From BPJU01 sp964425225 (GTDB taxonomy: Bacteria > Planctomycetota > Planctomycetia > Pirellulales > Pirellulaceae), in NCBI GenBank assembly GCA_964425225.1, contig CAYRMD010000012.1, positions 1 through 64,000 of the forward strand: a stretch of DNA of 64,000 nt. Direction: 5' to 3'. Below are positions 28,316 to 37,554 of the stretch, piece by piece (position 1 is the first letter of the stretch; every line of letters begins with the position of its first letter). The translations under genes and the position numbers were made by a program. The notes under the pieces are model-generated. The model made no database searches. It was not told the DNA's origin and saw only the letters and a list, made by a program, of their open reading frames with translations.

Positions 28316-29804
28316 CGTGGGGGGCGTTTTGTTTGTAGGTGAGATTCTTCCTGCGCTTGCCAGGCCTGGCATAGGTCTACGTTTTTTCGGTCAAGCAGAA
28401 GTAAACGGAGCTGTAGTCCACGTTCGCTTTTTCGCAAACGCGCCGCGTCGAACGACGGCTCATCAGGGCCGCGACCGTAGGGAATGGCCATCGAATGCAA
28501 CGCAAAGGTGCTATGGGGCGAAGGCGCAAAGAAGACGGCATGCACGTTGCGATCGACTACGTTGGCCGCGCCGTCTTTGCGTTATTCCAGTTCCTCGAAG
28601 CCTGCGTGTTCGTCGAAGCCTGCGTGGATTATCCGTCCGCCAATCCGCGCAAAACTGGCGGCCCGTCGGCGGTGCGGGACGCTCGGCGTCAAGCAATGTT
28701 GGCCATCAAGGAACGTTTCGCAGCAACTCGTATAGTGAACAGATCGTGCGGTGCTGCCAAACGGTTAAGTAACCCACGAGCCGCTGGTAAGCATTCCCAT
28801 TCGCAAGGCCGTTGTGTACCCAGTTGGTAGCTTTATTTTGCTAGCGTCCGACGACGTCTTGTTGGGCTTTGGCCGGTAGCGTTTATCTGTGCTGGTAAGT
28901 AACACCGCGTGGTAACCATCTTGCTAATAAAGTGGCTTCCCAATGCCCCGTCTTCAACGACGTCTGCATAGGGTGCCCCAAAGGGCAAGGTGGTTTCACC
29001 TGCCGTAATCGTTCTGGGCGGCAATTCAATACATAATTACATCGATTATCAAAGTCATGAATTCAAAAGGGTGGTGGCAGGCACCGGGGCCAGGCATCGC
29101 AGGCCCCCGGGGACAGACACCTTGCCCCGGGGGTCAGGCACCTTGGCCGAGGGGACAGGCACCGAGACCTCAGGTTTGGAAACCTGGGACGATAAAGAAG
29201 AATAGCCATATTAGATAGCTTGGCAAATCTAGATGAATAAGAAGCATTGGTAAGGATCAGGCCTGGTGCCCCGTAACGTGACCAAATCCGCCATTGTCGG
29301 CCGAAAGGTTAGCGTACCGGTGCTAAGATGGCTTAAGTCGTGCCACAAGGCGGGTAAAAGCCTGTTCAACGCTATCGCTCGGAGCACGTTTTCTTGTGGG
29401 TTTTGATAGCACGAGATGTAGCGAACTGTGTGACGAGCCCTTGAAGCTGTGCGGTTCGCGTTTGTAGGCACATGTGTCATCGCAGTAGCAACGTACCCTA
29501 AGGTGTGAGTGTTTGAGATAGCCTACGGCATACGTTACTCTGTCTCGCCCAGCGATGGTGCTGCGAACTTCGCGCAACCCGGGGAACACACGACCTGTAG
29601 GGGCAGGTTCCCCACTGGCCTCGATCCAAGAACTTGGCCGGATTCGTAAAGCGCCGCTCCCTAACGGTCGCAACTTTATTGGGGTGCCGTTCGCTAACAG
29701 TCGCAGCTCTCTAAAGAGATCCATTTTCTGAAGCGATAGAGCGAGTCCTATTGATCGATAGCGCGGTTACAGCCACGGCCTACCTACAAATGAAACGCAC
29801 GCAT
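28316..29804 (-). repeat. Long copy B of the dispersed inverted-repeat element
   Basis: Read on the minus strand, this 1.49 kb unit follows copy A (14296-15754) block by block: left end with GCGTTTCATTTGTAGGTAGG, then GTGGCTGTAACCG, the GCCTTGTGGCACGACTTAAG block at about 29333-29355, GACAATGGCGG near 29295, GGTGCCTGTCCCC near 29160, CACCTTGCCC...GGGGCACCCTATGC near 28985, AACCGTTTGGCAGCACCGCA near 28760, CCTTTGCGTTGCATT near 28500, and the right end TCACCTACAAAC at about 28330. Identity is roughly 70 per cent by eye, with many small gaps. No complete gene lies inside. The left and right boundaries are good to about ten bases. Confidence 0.73.
29074..29163 (+). repeat. Array of GGGGACAGGCACC motifs
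   Basis: Four variants in 90 bases: CAGGCACCGGGGCCAGGCAT, GGGGACAGACACC, GGGGGTCAGGCACC and GGGGACAGGCACC. They sit inside element copy B at the place where copy A has two complementary copies (14918-14951). The array is a length-variable part of the element or an independent insertion into it. Confidence 0.65.
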
Positions 29805-29940
29805 ACGGTGTGGCGCCACGCCCGAACGTCCAGACATCCGCTATGGAGTACACCACTGGTTGGTTCTACGGGCTTTTGTGCTACGTGGCATGTGCCTTCC
29901 TAAGATAGCTCTACAAACCAGCCCTCAATCCTCCTATAGC

Positions 29941-30825
29941 TTAAGAAATGTGAGTACCCGCAGCAAAGCTCACCACCGGTCGGTACGCACCGCTTGTCGT
30001 GTACTCCAGCACGGCCACTAAACGTCCATCTGCATCCATCGCGGCGATCGCGGCTGTTGCTGGTTCAATCTCCGGCAAACAAATCCAGCGACCGCAGGCT
30101 AGAGCCTGCAGGTGTTGAGCATCGAGCCTGATGCGCCTCATGCCGTGTAGAGCTTCTACGGGCGCGATCAAGGCCTGAGCGATTGCTTTTGTGTCAGTCA
30201 AGCAATCTAGCCGGGTGGCTCGGTCCAGCGTAAAGTCTCCGATTGCTTCACGACGTAAGTTTACCAATACGCTTGACGTTCCGAGTGCCCGAGCGATGTC
30301 TCGACCTAAGGCCCTTATATACGTGCCACTACTACATTCGACGCGTATCTCCCAATCTGGCGGACAATAACGCAGCAAGTCAATTGAGTAGATCCAGACT
30401 GATCGGGGATCTAGAACAACCGACTTTCCCTTTCGTGCTATGCGGTATGCCCTTTCGCCTCGCACTTTCACCGCCGAATACTGCGGCGGTACTTGTAGGA
30501 TCGAGCCGACGAATGTTCGGCACACGCGTTCCAACTGTTCACGTTCCGGCAGAGGGCCAGCGATTTCGCGGACTGGACCATCGATGTCATCCGTTGGGCT
30601 TTCATATCCGAAACGGAAACTTGCCCAATATCGTTTGGGTTGTTGCTGCACACAACGAATCAAACGAGTTGCTGGCCCCAAGCCCAATACGAGGACCCCG
30701 GTGGCCAACGGGTCAAGGGTGCCGGCGTGGCCAATTTTTATTCCAGCTACTCGGCGTTGTATGGCGTTAACCACGTCACGGGATGTCAAACCCGGAGGCT
30801 TATTGATGTTGAGCCAACCGAACAT
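29941..30825 (-). CDS. truB: tRNA pseudouridine-55 synthase TruB
   Basis: Isomerises U55 in the T-loop of tRNAs. From ATG 30825 the protein has 294 residues and begins MFGWLNINKPPGLTSRDVV, the normal TruB start. The catalytic motif HAGTLDPLATGVL places the nucleophile at Asp38. Later landmarks are KRYWASFRFGYESPTDDIDG, VPPQYSAVKVRGERAYRIARKG (substrate-binding Tyr) and CSSGTYIRALGRDIARALG. The C-terminal 80 residues resemble a short TruB tail domain. Longer in-frame starts up to 31035 would add a basic extension of unrelated composition; none has a good ribosome site, so the start is tentative. The usual neighbours rbfA, infB or rpsO are absent here. Confidence 0.93.
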   Translation of the reverse strand: MFGWLNINKPPGLTSRDVVNAIQRRVAGIKIGHAGTLDPLATGVLVLGLGPATRLIRCVQQQPKRYWASFRFGYESPTDDIDGPVREIAGPLPEREQLERVCRTFVGSILQVPPQYSAVKVRGERAYRIARKGKSVVLDPRSVWIYSIDLLRYCPPDWEIRVECSSGTYIRALGRDIARALGTSSVLVNLRREAIGDFTLDRATRLDCLTDTKAIAQALIAPVEALHGMRRIRLDAQHLQALACGRWICLPEIEPATAAIAAMDADGRLVAVLEYTTSGAYRPVVSFAAGTHIS

Positions 30826-31323
30826 ATACGCGTCATCATCCCGGATATAGAACTCACGCGGAGTTTCCTCAGCACTCCGTTTGCGCCTCACTTTTAAGAC
30901 AGCGCGAGCCATTTTTTCGCAGCACGTGTCTCTATTCAAGAACACTATCGCGCTTGAACCCTTTGCCTTCAAAACCGATTTGTCTTGCGACTCTAAGCTG
31001 CGTATTCGATAGGTTTTGGCCCCCGGGCGAACCAATCCTTTGCACGTTCTGGTCGGAGCGCTTTCGGGGCTCGCTAAGGTAACGAACCGCAGACGCCTAG
31101 CTCGCGCGACGGGTACCCGACCTCACGTGACTAAGTTACGACGAATGTGTGAGTGCAACACCTGGTTGTTGAGCCGGAATAACTTGCCGCCGTGCGGTGT
31201 CGCTTTCTGTCCGGTTCGCCTTCTGTCCTGTGGACGCAACATATACATCACTCTTTCGAGTAACATTGCGGCCAATGTGCGGCCGATTGATATGGGCTGT
31301 CGCCGTGCTCCAGACCGGGGCGG
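30826..31323. other. intergenic, no gene seen
   Basis: About 500 bases between the PrpD-type gene and truB, both on the minus strand. In-frame extension of truB to 31035 is possible but not supported. No hairpin with T-run follows the PrpD-type stop. Several 100-codon frames here are overlapping and unsupported. Confidence 0.45.
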
Positions 31324-32910
31324 CTACCGGGTGGAAGACAGATCCGTTTCGCCGCGCTCGTTCGATTGCGGTAAAACAATTTGTGCTAGGCTGGGAATTG
31401 GCCAGCTATAAAGTACCGCAATTTCGTGCTCGGGACGCTCTTGCAATTGACCAAAGTGGACAGTCAATTCCGAAAACGAACAACCGGCATACGCTAAAAA
31501 GCGGCGCATTTTTTCTTGCCATACTTCCCAGAAGACGGCATCCATGCGACGTGCATGACCTAGCGGATACAGCACCATCCCACTGTCCAGCACGCGGTCA
31601 GGCAGCGTTAAGCGTACGGACGCGGGGATGGCTTCGGGATAGGCCGCATTGTACGCAGATCCACCATGCTCGACGTGGACACGGCTCATCAATTGCCTGG
31701 TGACCGGGTGAAACAAAGCTCGGTCATCGAAATCCTCTGGCATCAGCATTAGGCTTGGCCAATTGCTGGCACGCAGCTCGATCATTTTGCGAAGGAGCGT
31801 TGCCACTAAGTAGTAAATGCTATGGTCTGCTGACTGGCGTGTTCGAGGATCTTTTTTGGCCAGATCAGCGATGATGCTATAAGCTGGCTCGTAGAGCAGG
31901 ATATCCACGCGATGGATTTCGTCTGGCGATTTTGGTGCGAACTGGGATGCGGCACATAACTGGATCAGCGCATCGAGGGCACTGGCGGATTGATGTTCAT
32001 AGATGCCGAGTTTTATATGCATATGCATCAAGGCGAATCGATCGCCATGCGTCGTCAATTCTAAGTCGAAAGGTGAATGGTCGGATTGCGTCGGTGGCTC
32101 ATAAAGGCAAAAGACGGCCTGGCGATTGCGGAAAACGTCCGCCGGACCTCGAAATCCCATCATCGCTCGCTTAACCGCCAATACCGCCATCTCGGCGGCC
32201 ATCGCTGCGGAAGCTCCTTTGGAATCCGAAAGATCGCGTCCGGCTCGGATAGCCCGGTAGGGCACATAATGACTGACCACCAACCCCACTGCCGATTCGA
32301 TCTGGTCAACCGTCGCACCGCGCAACGCGCCATAGACGGTAGCGGAGGCAATGGCTCCGTGGAGGACGTGGTCGATCTTGTAGCGTCGTAGCGCGAAAAC
32401 TTCCGCCAATCGCCCCCGGATTTCGTCCAACGCCAGCATCGCTCGCGCCAGCCTTTGGCCGGAGCAAGGTGATTCGGCTGCTGCTGCCACCGCGACGGGG
32501 TAGAAATCGTTGTGGCCGAATTCGCCTGCTCCTTGGTGTCGATAGGGATCATAGCCGAAGTTGGTACCGTTTGCGTCCAGCTCGCGCACCGCCGCGCAAT
32601 TGGCGACGATGGCCTTTTCGGCAGCCACACGGGATCGGCTTCCCAAACAGTGAGCGCCATGCGGGTGTGGATATTGCATCGCTTCACGACGCAAAATTAT
32701 GGGCGCCGGATATTGGCCAGCCAACGCGGCCAGGGCACAGGCGATGCTGTCGAGATGGAACAGCTCTAAGCGTTGCCATACTTCGGGAGCGGGATCTGGC
32801 CACCGACCGTCGATAAAATCGATCGCATAACGAGCTAGACCGCGCACTTGATTCGAGCTGCGAGGCAACCAAACGCACGTGCCGTGTTCGTCAAGTTGTT
32901 CGGTCACCAT
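31324..32910 (-). CDS. MmgE/PrpD-family protein
   Basis: Member of the 2-methylcitrate dehydratase fold, about 528 residues. LARYAIDFIDGRWPDPAPEVWQRLELFHLDSIACALAAL opens the helical domain; CLGSRSRVAAEKAIVANCAAVRELDANGT matches the PrpD stretch that ends in LDFNDT in true dehydratases. HNDFYPVAVAAAA, IDHVLHGAIASATVYGALRGAT and SDSKGASAAMAAEMAVLAVKRAMMGFRGP follow in the usual order. The C-terminal half has DHSIYYLVATLLRKM, the counterpart of the family's D-H-S-x-x-Y motif. ATG 32910 follows GGAGC and is preferred to 32961. No other methylcitrate-cycle genes (prpB, prpC) lie nearby, so the substrate may differ from methylcitrate. Confidence 0.87.
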   Translation of the reverse strand: MVTEQLDEHGTCVWLPRSSNQVRGLARYAIDFIDGRWPDPAPEVWQRLELFHLDSIACALAALAGQYPAPIILRREAMQYPHPHGAHCLGSRSRVAAEKAIVANCAAVRELDANGTNFGYDPYRHQGAGEFGHNDFYPVAVAAAAESPCSGQRLARAMLALDEIRGRLAEVFALRRYKIDHVLHGAIASATVYGALRGATVDQIESAVGLVVSHYVPYRAIRAGRDLSDSKGASAAMAAEMAVLAVKRAMMGFRGPADVFRNRQAVFCLYEPPTQSDHSPFDLELTTHGDRFALMHMHIKLGIYEHQSASALDALIQLCAASQFAPKSPDEIHRVDILLYEPAYSIIADLAKKDPRTRQSADHSIYYLVATLLRKMIELRASNWPSLMLMPEDFDDRALFHPVTRQLMSRVHVEHGGSAYNAAYPEAIPASVRLTLPDRVLDSGMVLYPLGHARRMDAVFWEVWQEKMRRFLAYAGCSFSELTVHFGQLQERPEHEIAVLYSWPIPSLAQIVLPQSNERGETDLSSTR

Positions 32911-33251
32911 GAAAACGCTCCATATTGCATGAAGGGAAGCTACCCGGGGGCATTCCGCCACCCGTTACGATCCGTACCAACCACCTGGTCAACCGTTCGG
33001 CAACCGCATTAGTTGCCAATTCAATTTGGGTGCCTCTTGGGGGCTAGGTTGCGCACGATTATAAAGGACGGAACGGTGCGAGGCGTAACTCCGCACAATG
33101 ATCGCCAACCGCGGGTAGAATGCGGCTCCGGAGGTTCGAAGGGATCAACGACACGAGTTGTCGGAAAACCGAGTGCGAAGATAGGTGCGTTCCGCTCCGA
33201 TCGATGCTCCAAGGGTACTCGACATGAGCAGTTGGCTAGGAAAGGCAGCAC
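32911..33251. other. divergent promoter region PrpD-type/hemL
   Basis: About 340 bases between divergent genes. No coding frame or RNA gene is supported. An AGGAAAGG ribosome site for hemL lies at its right end. Promoter hexamers could not be assigned with confidence. Confidence 0.5.
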
Positions 33252-34547
33252 ATGGAGTTTAGGAACCGAAAAAGTCACGAGGCTTTTGCCATCGCTCGTC
33301 GGCTGATACCTGGCGGTGTGAACAGCCCAGCTCGGGCTTTCGGAGCTGTGGGTGGCGAACCGCTCTTTATCGAGCGTGGCCAGGGAGCTTACCTGTATGA
33401 CATCGACGGGAACCGGTTCATCGATTATGTCGGTTCGTGGGGCCCATTGATCCTCGGACATCGCCACCCCCGAGTCGTTGCGGCTATTCAAGAGGCATTG
33501 GAGCGGGGCACCAGTTTCGGCGCTCCTACCGAGGCCGAATCGCAATTGGCCCAATTAGTGATTGAAGCCGTTCCGTCCATCGAAATGGTACGCTTCGTCA
33601 ACTCGGGTACTGAGGCAACGATGAGTGCGATTCGGCTGGCTCGTGCCTATACCGGAAGAGACCTGATCGTGAAATTTGCCGGCAATTACCATGGTCATGT
33701 CGACAGTTTGCTCGTGGCGGCTGGTAGCTCGGCGGCTACTTTGGCGGTGCCTAACTCACCGGGGGTCACTGCATCAACCGCCAAGGATACTCTGGTTCTG
33801 CAATACAACGATGTGCCGGGCTTACAGAATGCCTTTGCACGTATGGCGGAACGCATCGCGGCGGTGATTGTCGAACCGGTCGCCGGCAACATGGGCGTCG
33901 TGGTGCCGCATGAGGATTTCTTGCGGGAACTGAGGCGCTTGACGCAACAGCACGGTAGCTTGCTGATCTTTGACGAAGTCATGACCGGGTTTCGTGTCGC
34001 CTACGGAGGAGCCCAAGCTCGGTTCGCTATTCTGCCTGATGTGACGACGCTCGGTAAAATCATCGGTGGTGGGTTGCCGGTGGGCGCTTACGGAGGGCGG
34101 GCCGATATCATGGAACACGTCTTGCCGAGTGGCAGAGTCTTCCAGGCTGGCACGCTTAGCGGTAACCCTCTGGCGATGGCCGCCGGCATTGCCACATTGC
34201 AGGTGCTGCGAGATTCGGCTCCGTACGCGGCGTTGGAGCAGGCCGCCAGGTTCCTGGCGGATGGTCTTCTTCAGGAAGCTCGCCAAGCAGGAATTTCTGC
34301 CACGGTCAACCAGTGCGGCAGTATGCTTACCCTATTTTTTCACCCGGGACCCGTGACCGACTGGTCCAGCGCCTCACAAGCCAACACCCAACGGTATGCA
34401 CGCTTCTTTTGGGAGATGATGCATCGAGGTGTTTACCTGCCGTGCAGTCAATTCGAGGCGATGTTTCTGTCGATTTGCCACTCAGAGCACGAACTGCAAC
34501 ACACTATCGAGGCAGCTCGTGCAGCGTTTCGCAGCTTGACGCCGTAG
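33252..34547 (+). CDS. hemL: Glutamate-1-semialdehyde 2,1-aminomutase
   Basis: PLP enzyme that makes 5-aminolevulinate from glutamate-1-semialdehyde in the C5 route to haem. All 431 residues match the family: IPGGVNSPARAFGAVGGEPLFIERGQGAYLYDIDGNRFIDYVGSWGP, RFVNSGTEATMSAIRLAR, KFAGNYHGHVDSLLV, LIFDEVMTGFRVAYGG, and the Schiff-base lysine at 269 in TTLGKIIGGGLPVGAYGG. GTLSGNPLAMAAG completes the cofactor site. An AGGAAAGG ribosome site precedes the ATG. tsaB follows after eight bases, so the two are surely cotranscribed. Confidence 0.97.
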   Translation: MEFRNRKSHEAFAIARRLIPGGVNSPARAFGAVGGEPLFIERGQGAYLYDIDGNRFIDYVGSWGPLILGHRHPRVVAAIQEALERGTSFGAPTEAESQLAQLVIEAVPSIEMVRFVNSGTEATMSAIRLARAYTGRDLIVKFAGNYHGHVDSLLVAAGSSAATLAVPNSPGVTASTAKDTLVLQYNDVPGLQNAFARMAERIAAVIVEPVAGNMGVVVPHEDFLRELRRLTQQHGSLLIFDEVMTGFRVAYGGAQARFAILPDVTTLGKIIGGGLPVGAYGGRADIMEHVLPSGRVFQAGTLSGNPLAMAAGIATLQVLRDSAPYAALEQAARFLADGLLQEARQAGISATVNQCGSMLTLFFHPGPVTDWSSASQANTQRYARFFWEMMHRGVYLPCSQFEAMFLSICHSEHELQHTIEAARAAFRSLTP

Positions 34548-34555
34548 GTGGCCTG

Positions 34556-35278
34556 GTGTCTAACAGCGGTCCGGATCCTCATACGCTTCTTGTTTTGGGG
34601 CTGGAAACCTCGCACCCGCCCGGCTCTGTCGCTTTGCTGCGAGGTCAGCAGCTAATCGAGCAATCGTTGCCCGAGCAAAGGTCGACGGCGTCCAGCCTGT
34701 TTGTCATGATCGAGCGATTACTGAGCGACTGGAAGTGTTGTTCGGACGACGTTGCACTTTTAGCGGTTACCGCTGGCCCCGGCTCTTTTACCGGTTTGCG
34801 CATCGGGATGACGGTGGCCAAAGTATGGAGTTACGTAAGGAACACACCTATCGTCGCTCTACCCACCATGCAGGTTATCGCTGCTCAAGTACCGGTAGAG
34901 CTGCTCGAGCTCTGGATTCTGCTGGACGCACAATGGCGCGAGCTTTTTGCCCAAAAGTTCATCGCCACCGGAGGACAATGGCGGCCGGCCGGTGACTGCC
35001 AGATGTTACCCGCAGCGCGTTGGTGGGAACTGCTGGAGGGCGACTGTCAGGTTGCGGGTTCCGGTTGGAAACGAGCCGAAGGTCGGGGCGGAGCTAAAGA
35101 GCGTCTGGTACGTCTTGCGCCGACAGTGCTCTCTGTACCCCGCGCCGGCACCTTGGCGCGGCTGGCTCGGGAACTCTGGCAAACAGGACACCGCGCGGAT
35201 CCCTGGAGGCTCGTGCCCCAATATATTCGGCCGAGCGGTGCGGAAGAAAAACACTCACTCGCAACCGAGCAAGAGTAA
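34556..35278 (+). CDS. tsaB: tRNA threonylcarbamoyladenosine biosynthesis protein TsaB
   Basis: Non-catalytic partner of TsaD in making t6A37 of ANN-decoding tRNAs. The GTG at 34556, with AGGTGG six bases ahead, gives 240 residues. The ASKHA-type N-terminus LLVLGLETSHPPGSVALLRG and VTAGPGSFTGLRIGMTVAKVWSYVRNTPIVALPTMQVIA are diagnostic. The C-terminus PQYIRPSGAEE is the usual TsaB ending. Another in-frame start at 34313 would lie inside hemL and is rejected. The gene is eight bases after hemL and probably translationally linked to it. Other t6A genes are not in the window. Confidence 0.93.
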   Translation: MSNSGPDPHTLLVLGLETSHPPGSVALLRGQQLIEQSLPEQRSTASSLFVMIERLLSDWKCCSDDVALLAVTAGPGSFTGLRIGMTVAKVWSYVRNTPIVALPTMQVIAAQVPVELLELWILLDAQWRELFAQKFIATGGQWRPAGDCQMLPAARWWELLEGDCQVAGSGWKRAEGRGGAKERLVRLAPTVLSVPRAGTLARLARELWQTGHRADPWRLVPQYIRPSGAEEKHSLATEQE

Positions 35279-35865
35279 CCACTTTTCGTAGGAGAAGTCT
35301 CCTTCAGATAATTATTTATCATCTTGTGATATATTAGAATGTGGCTAATAGTGTTCAGTTGCAAGAATCATAGGCATAAGAGTAACTCTGTTATGTGAGA
35401 AATATGAGAGTCGTCGTGCTGGTCTCAAAGAACGCCGCAGGTTCGAAATTGCATTTACTATATAGCATGCGTACGATGGGGTGCCGTCAGGAATAATAAA
35501 CTGTGCCTGACCGGTGAGTTGACGGCGTAGGCTTGGCAGATGCGGTTTGTCGTTCGCCGAACGACTTTTTGCGTCAATTGAACTTGCTGCCACTACGGGC
35601 TTCGATGTACAGGAAGTTTAAACGCAGACTACGCGGTGGATCGCTGGGGTGAATAGGAGGATGGCGAAAGGTACGACTCGTCTTTTAGATCGCTCGAGTT
35701 GCTTCGTTTTGCTCGCGGGCTACTTTCGACTCACCACCGTGCCGCTCACTGACCTACGCTTTTTGCGGATCGCGCGGATTGTCCGTCGCTGCGAGTTCAT
35801 CGAGCGATCGGATAGGGTGCAACAGAGGATATTTTCGAGGAAAAAACTGATGCTTCGGTGGGGTA
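35279..35865. other. intergenic, nothing recognised
   Basis: About 590 bases, richer in A+T than its surroundings at 35300-35480. Just after tsaB, GGAGAagTCTCC at about 35291 forms a weak hairpin followed only by TT. No gene is supported. Confidence 0.5.
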
Positions 35866-36180
35866 CTAATACTCCTCTGGTAACAACAGGGTCGTGTATT
35901 TCCGTATCCCGCGTTTGTTGGCCGCCTCGGTGATGATCCACAAAACGGTTCCGTTACGGGTTCGGTAGGACGATAGAAGACGTGCTCCTGAGCGGAGTGC
36001 GTCGTCGTTGCGCTGCCAATCTTGCGGGTCAACTTCTCCCCAATCACAGGCGGCATGTCGGCTGAGAAATTCAATTGGTTGTTGGCCGGCGTCCAACAAC
36101 GCTTCGAGTGCACCGGGAGTCGCAAAAATTTGGCCCAGTTCAAACTTCTTACCGTTGCTATGATCACTGGTCGTTTCCAT
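35866..36180 (-). CDS. Small conserved protein often seen on plasmids and islands
   Basis: Protein of 104 residues. FELGQIFATPGALEALLDAGQQPIEFLSRHAACDWGEVDPQDWQRNDDALRSGARLLSSYRTRNGTVLWIITEA...TLLLPEEY matches a widespread small protein whose members keep ATPGAL, LxRHxxGDWG and the final LLPEEY. It is sometimes mislabelled a restriction subunit; no function is established that I know of. The ATG follows GAGGAG at nine bases. It lies 268 bases downstream of the Dnmt2-type gene on the same strand. A link between them is possible but unproven. Confidence 0.8.
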   Translation of the reverse strand: METTSDHSNGKKFELGQIFATPGALEALLDAGQQPIEFLSRHAACDWGEVDPQDWQRNDDALRSGARLLSSYRTRNGTVLWIITEAANKRGIRKYTTLLLPEEY

Positions 36181-36448
36181 GGCCCAAGCTCCTCAAATAA
36201 GTAATCACCGGCTGCACGGAAAGCCCATCAGCCGGAGCCGTTTTTTCAGAAGTGAAAGGCAAACAAACAGGCCGTCGGCGTCGACGTCGTAAATCCTTGC
36301 GGTCAACGTATCCTGGCCGGTCCTATGGACGGCGCGCGAACGCGATGGGACAAGCACCAGAGGAGTGTTTTGCGAGAATATGGCTAGCGCATCCCTCCCC
36401 AGTGACGCTCTTTAGCCGCCCATGGCTCCGGCGACGGGATCGCGGTTC

Positions 36449-37330
36449 TTATGGCAGCACCACATGGGAAAGCAGCCACTGGACGACCGGTATGGATAAG
36501 CTATTGCCTAACAGATTCCAGAGTCGTCTTCGGGGAATGGAGTCAGGAAGGTAGTAACCGTCGGCAAAACCCAGCAAGCGGGCCACTTCACGAGGGGAAA
36601 ACCGCCGCACACCGAATGGGGTTTTCAGGCACGAACCGCTTCGAACCGGGGAACGGCCATACGATGCCGTGAAACAACTGACGATGCTCTGTGGCGACCA
36701 GGGGTCCTCCAGAACGTGAATGGCATGGCCGTAGCGGGCCAGCAATGATTCAGGTACCCACAAGTCGTCGTCATCCGGGGGAAGAAGGTACTCGGCTAGG
36801 ATGTGAGGCTGACATGGAATCGGGTTCCATTCAATGGGAGTATCGCGACTAGCCAGGAGGTAGAAGCGGCGGCGTCGGTTCGGGACACCGAACTGTGTCG
36901 GACATAATACGGTGGTAGCCCAAAAGTAGCCGGCATTCGCCAACGACTGACATAGCCGCGACCACATACGCGACTGGCCAAATGGCGGGACATTTTCTAG
37001 GGCTACCCATCGGGGTCGGACAATTTCGAGCCACTGAATCAGTACTTTCAGGCTTTCAGCTCGGCGATCCTCGTCGTCCAGCTGCTTGCCCCGTGCGGTG
37101 TATGGTTGGCAAGGAGGCGACATCCACCACAAGTCGGCCTGCCAGCTTTGCACCATTTGCAAGCGGAGAGACTGGATTTCGCGAACCAGAGTCGGATAGG
37201 GAAAATTAGCTCGATATACGGCCATCGCGTCGCGGTCGATGTCTATCGCTGCAACTATCTGGCCGCGACCCTGGATTGCAAACGCGCAGCCGCCAATACC
37301 CGCGAACCATTCGATTACCCGCACCGCCAT
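36449..37330 (-). CDS. Dnmt2-type (TRDMT1-like) cytosine-C5 methyltransferase
   Basis: SAM-dependent C5 methyltransferase of about 293 residues. Motif I is VIEWFAGIGGCAFAIQ (5-20). Motif IV SPPCQPYT has the nucleophile Cys74. Motif VI is LENVPPFG with Glu112, motif VIII QFGVPNRRRRFYLLA at 146-160, motif IX RRFSPREVARLLGF and motif X RRLWNLLGNSLSIPVV. Beyond the shared core it has SCFTASYG at 218-225, the CFT signature of Dnmt2, and the SLGIPNSRLRYFLIA- and LRYFTPKEIANLLGFP-like stretches of that subfamily, whose members methylate C38 of tRNA. No restriction endonuclease is adjacent. The start 37330 has GAGGAG 12 bases ahead; 37399 is possible. The tRNA substrate is inferred. Confidence 0.85.
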   Translation of the reverse strand: MAVRVIEWFAGIGGCAFAIQGRGQIVAAIDIDRDAMAVYRANFPYPTLVREIQSLRLQMVQSWQADLWWMSPPCQPYTARGKQLDDEDRRAESLKVLIQWLEIVRPRWVALENVPPFGQSRMWSRLCQSLANAGYFWATTVLCPTQFGVPNRRRRFYLLASRDTPIEWNPIPCQPHILAEYLLPPDDDDLWVPESLLARYGHAIHVLEDPWSPQSIVSCFTASYGRSPVRSGSCLKTPFGVRRFSPREVARLLGFADGYYLPDSIPRRRLWNLLGNSLSIPVVQWLLSHVVLP

Positions 37331-37554
37331 AGTTCGTAAATGCTCCTCAGAAAGCACTTTGGAAATTTTTTGACAGACAGTTGTCACAGTGTAGGCCACT
37401 TTTCGGTCGCCGAGCAGCTTGTTGCGGTATGGTAAGTAGCTCGATGCCAGGAAGCACGGGCCCGAATATTGCCAAGCCGGACGCGTAATGGCGACTCAGG
37501 AATCGGGGGTGCTCTAGCAAGGGTGGTTCGCCGGGAACTCGAGGGAGCTTGATC

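Noticed and set aside
22871..29163. CRISPR array suspected from repeated GGGGACAG motifs
   Set aside because: Units are short, irregularly spaced and imperfect, without regular spacers or cas genes.
29323..29724. 133-codon frame on the minus strand
   Set aside because: Lies wholly inside element copy B; the corresponding part of copy A has no intact equivalent frame.
34313..34555. Upstream extension of tsaB
   Set aside because: It overlaps hemL out of frame and the TsaB family begins just after GTG 34556, which has its own ribosome site.
36252..36554. Arg-rich frame of 100 codons on the plus strand
   Set aside because: It runs antisense into the 3' end of the methyltransferase gene and its second half is a shadow of that gene; composition alone does not support it.
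36449..37330. Restriction-modification methyltransferase
   Set aside because: No endonuclease gene is adjacent, and the CFT motif and compact recognition region fit Dnmt2 better than a DNA-specific enzyme.
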